Origin: JAKZVK01 sp965248255
GTDB lineage: Bacteria > Acidobacteriota > Terriglobia > Bryobacterales > UBA6623
Direction of reading: 5' to 3'
Assembly (NCBI GenBank): GCA_965248255.1
Contig: CBDFIW010000004.1
Coordinates: 2,046,001 to 2,110,000, forward strand
DNA length: 64,000 nt
Numbering within the stretch: the stretch's first letter is position 1; each line of letters opens with the position of its first letter. The position numbers and the translations under genes were made by a program. Positions 61,748 through 64,000 of the stretch are shown here, in pieces. Under the pieces are notes generated by a model. The model did no database searches, was not told where the DNA came from, and worked only from the letters and a program-made list of their open reading frames with translations.

Positions 61748-63933
61748 TGCTGCAGCTCGCTCACAATTCCAAGTCCGGTGCTGTGGAATTGGTGGAGGTG
61801 CCGACTCCCACGTGCGAAGAGGGCTGCGTTCTTGTCCAAACGCTGGCCTCGATCGTCAGCGGCGGCACCGAGCGCAATACGGTTCGCGTCAGCCGCGGCT
61901 CGCTGGTACGGACGGCCGCCTCACGGTCGGATCTCGTGCGGCGCGTGGTCAAAAAGTATCGGCGCGACGGATGGGCTTCGACTCTCAAAACGGTCAAGGA
62001 CCGTATCGAACGAACGACCGCGCTCGGCTATAGCTCGGCGGGTCGCGTCACCCAAGTTGGCTCCGGCATCGAGGATATCGAGATCGGCGACACGGTGGCT
62101 TGCGCCGGAGCCGGCGTCGCCTCCCACGCCGAGCTGGTCGCGGTTCCGCGACGGCTGCTCGCCGCCGTTCCGGAGGGAGTCAAGCCGGAGGAAGCGGCCT
62201 TCACGACCATCGGCGCGATTGCGCTGCAGGGGGTCCGCCTGGCGAAGGTCGAGCTGGGCGAGAACGTGGCGGTCATCGGCCTCGGGCTCGTGGGCCAGAT
62301 CACCGTGCAACTGCTCCACGCCTCCGGCTGTCGCATCCTGGCAACGGACTTGGATCCAGCACGCGTCGACCTCGCCGCGCGGCATGGCGCCGACGTCGCC
62401 GTCACGGCCGACCGTGCCGAAAGCGGTTCGTGGGCCGGCGGGCCGGCGCGAGATCCGGGCTTCGATTGCGTCATTGTCGCTGCGGACTCGTCTTCGAGCC
62501 GTCCGCTCGAACTCGCCGCTTCATTGGCCCGCGACAAAGGGCGCGTCGTGGTCCTGGGCCTTGTCAAGACGGAGTTTCCGCGCGAGGAGTTCTACCGCAA
62601 GGAGTTGGAACTGGTCGTGTCGCGGTCGACCGGCCCGGGCCGTTACGACCCTTCGTTCGAGATAGAAGGAATCGACTACCCCTACGCCTATGTCCGCTGG
62701 ACGGAAACGCGCAACATGGAGGCCTTCCTCGACCTGCTGTCCCGCAAGCGCATCTCGGTCTCTCACCTCATCAGCCACCGCTTTTCCTTCGACGACGCGC
62801 CCTCGGCCTACCGCCTACTCACGAGCGGCGCGAGCCACTTGGGGCTGGTTTTTGAATACAGAGACGCACCGGTCGCCCCAAAGGGGGCTGTCGATCTGCC
62901 GAAGCGTGTGCGAACGATCCACGCAGCGACCTCCACCGGTTTCGGACTGATCGGGTGCGGCTCGTTTGCCCGTGGCGTCCTACTGCCAGCCCTGCGCCGG
63001 CAAGGGTTTCGCCCGGTGGCGCTCTCCGCCGAGCACAGTCTCTCGGCTCGAGCGGCGGGGGTGAAATTCCAGTTCGACACGGTCTGTGCGACCGCGGACG
63101 ATGTATTTGCGCGGCAGGACCTTGCCGCGGTCTTTATCGCGACCCCGCACGCGGTCCATGCTGAGCTGGCCTGCCGGGCGCTCCGTGCCGGCAAACATGT
63201 GTTTGTCGAAAAGCCGCTGGCGATCAACCGCGAGCAAATGGCCGAGGTGCGTGCGGCTTTGGAAGCCTCGTCGTCGATTCTCATGGTGGGCTTCAATCGC
63301 CGCTTCTCGCCCTTCGCGCAGAGGACGCGGCAGGTCTTGGGCGAACAGCCCGTGGCCTTCTCCTTCCACTACCGTGTAAATGCGGGCCGGGTCCCCGCCG
63401 AGCATTGGATCCTCGACCCCCTCCAGGGCGGCAGGATCATCGGCGAGGCCTGCCATTTCATCGACCTCATAACGTTCCTGGCAAACGCGAGCCTGGATGA
63501 AGTCTCGGCAGATTCCTCCGCGTACGACCCGGCGAGGGGGATCGAGGACTGCCAGATTCATTTACGCTTCGCCGGCGGCGGCGCGGGGACAATCAGCTAC
63601 GCCACAAGCAACGACGCGCCGACCGCCAAGGAGCACCTCGAGATTTGGTGCGGCAACAAAGTCATCGACATCGAAGACTTTGAACAGGCTTGGTTCTACG
63701 ACGACGGCCGCGATTGGACGCTACGCCGGCGCCGGCCGCAGAAGGGGCATCACGAGGAGCTGGCCGCCTTCGAGCAAGCCATCCTTGCCGGCGGCCCGCC
63801 GCCAATTTCCTTCGAGCATCTCGAGCGGACCACCCTCGCTTCGATCGAGGCCGTTCGCTGTCTCAAGACCGGCACGCCGTTTCACTTCCCGCGGCATGAA
63901 GATCCTCTACGTCAGTCAGTACTTTCCGCCTGA
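61747..63933 (+). CDS. Bi-domain oxidoreductase: zinc-type dehydrogenase plus Gfo/Idh/MocA
   Basis: A 728-residue fusion from a GTG start that shares a base with the DUF5989 stop. Part 1 (1-375) is a medium-chain dehydrogenase with TLASIVSGGTERNTV and GLGLVGQITVQLLHASGC as the Rossmann motif. Part 2 (from about 395) is a Gfo/Idh/MocA enzyme: FGLIGCGSFARGVLLPAL, EKPLAINREQM (catalytic Lys region) and GEACHFIDL. The fusion is typical of polysaccharide clusters and is thought to act on nucleotide sugars, but the substrate is not known. It overlaps the next gene by 38 nt. Confidence 0.92.
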   Translation: MLQLAHNSKSGAVELVEVPTPTCEEGCVLVQTLASIVSGGTERNTVRVSRGSLVRTAASRSDLVRRVVKKYRRDGWASTLKTVKDRIERTTALGYSSAGRVTQVGSGIEDIEIGDTVACAGAGVASHAELVAVPRRLLAAVPEGVKPEEAAFTTIGAIALQGVRLAKVELGENVAVIGLGLVGQITVQLLHASGCRILATDLDPARVDLAARHGADVAVTADRAESGSWAGGPARDPGFDCVIVAADSSSSRPLELAASLARDKGRVVVLGLVKTEFPREEFYRKELELVVSRSTGPGRYDPSFEIEGIDYPYAYVRWTETRNMEAFLDLLSRKRISVSHLISHRFSFDDAPSAYRLLTSGASHLGLVFEYRDAPVAPKGAVDLPKRVRTIHAATSTGFGLIGCGSFARGVLLPALRRQGFRPVALSAEHSLSARAAGVKFQFDTVCATADDVFARQDLAAVFIATPHAVHAELACRALRAGKHVFVEKPLAINREQMAEVRAALEASSSILMVGFNRRFSPFAQRTRQVLGEQPVAFSFHYRVNAGRVPAEHWILDPLQGGRIIGEACHFIDLITFLANASLDEVSADSSAYDPARGIEDCQIHLRFAGGGAGTISYATSNDAPTAKEHLEIWCGNKVIDIEDFEQAWFYDDGRDWTLRRRRPQKGHHEELAAFEQAILAGGPPPISFEHLERTTLASIEAVRCLKTGTPFHFPRHEDPLRQSVLSA

Positions 63934-64000
63934 GATCGGAGCCCCCGCTGTACGCGTCTCCGAGATGAGCGCGCATTGGCGGGATTGGGGCGAGGACGTC
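63896..64000 (+). CDS. Glycosyltransferase (WbuB-like GT4), N-terminal fragment
   Basis: 35 codons before the right edge read MKILYVSQYFPPEIGAPAVR and VSEMSAHWRDWGEDV, the typical N-terminus of GT-B glycosyltransferases of the WbuB kind (YFPPE-GA-A-R). It overlaps the dehydrogenase gene, so both belong to one operon. The rest is outside the window. Confidence 0.85.
   Translation, partial: MKILYVSQYFPPEIGAPAVRVSEMSAHWRDWGEDV

Noticed and set aside
1..64000. CRISPR array, prophage or complete defence island
   Set aside because: No regularly spaced direct repeats, cas genes, phage structural genes or complete restriction or TIR systems were seen; only a truncated TIR gene.

Overview
This is a high-GC bacterial window (roughly 60-65% by eye) from a Gram-negative organism. 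It carries lpxD, an S1/P1 nuclease, secreted M28 and S9 peptidases with lipoprotein or Sec signals, a UPF0182 membrane protein and two serine/threonine-kinase 5' fragments of the type that is highly multiplied in Acidobacteriota. I infer an acidobacterium, possibly a metagenome assembly. No 16S gene is present, so the assignment rests on gene content alone.

Layout. 1-866: leftward rpmH-rnpA-yidD-yidC (RNase P protein and membrane insertion) behind a good promoter that abuts a 29-G tract. 1040-8122: ThuA-like protein, FmdB-type zinc ribbon, M16 protease, rlmN, yraN and the three-gene proton-translocating transhydrogenase (pntAA-pntAB-pntB). 8349-22066: secreted M28 peptidase, YkgJ-type protein, cobalamin-dependent methionine synthase behind a possibly structured leader, Uma2, quinone oxidoreductase, SGNH hydrolase, a cytochrome c / copper-monooxygenase / TPR fusion, and prolyl oligopeptidase. 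22145-27139: RRM RNA-binding protein, UPF0182 and a GntP permease.

27242-45088 is the accessory region. It holds the 3' half of a group II intron (maturase end plus domain V), a complete IS630 element inserted at a TA inside CTAG, an IS1-like remnant, two small overlapping ORFs, two copies of a kinase 5' end with a shared upstream motif (one fused in frame to a Tat-type TIM-barrel protein, one coupled by ATGA overlap to a D-aminoacylase), a TIR-domain gene cut off by an IS630 remnant, a second poly-G tract, a broken IS5-like gene, and a decayed integrative conjugative element (virB6-virB8-orf-virD4-virB11-xis-int). The element ends next to tRNA-Val(CAC), whose 3' end faces the integrase and is the likely attachment site. 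Most conjugation genes carry single-base indels, mainly in homopolymers; the chromosomal genes on either side do not.

45469-64000 is chromosomal again: MoxR ATPase, YchF, acyl-CoA ligase, MFS transporter, trpS, a nucleotidyltransferase pair resembling a toxin-antitoxin module, S1/P1 nuclease, lpxD coupled to a MobB-like P-loop protein, a second M28 peptidase, a LolD-like ATPase, an SDR-aroK pair, a Lon-substrate-domain protein, DUF5989, and a bi-domain dehydrogenase overlapping the start of a glycosyltransferase, apparently the edge of a surface-polysaccharide cluster.

Two patterns run across the window. Several genes have a -10-like hexamer ending only 5-10 nt before the start codon, suggesting leaderless transcripts. 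The intergenic spaces of the chromosomal part are rich in short palindromes, including an array of seven stem-loops at 56182-56436.
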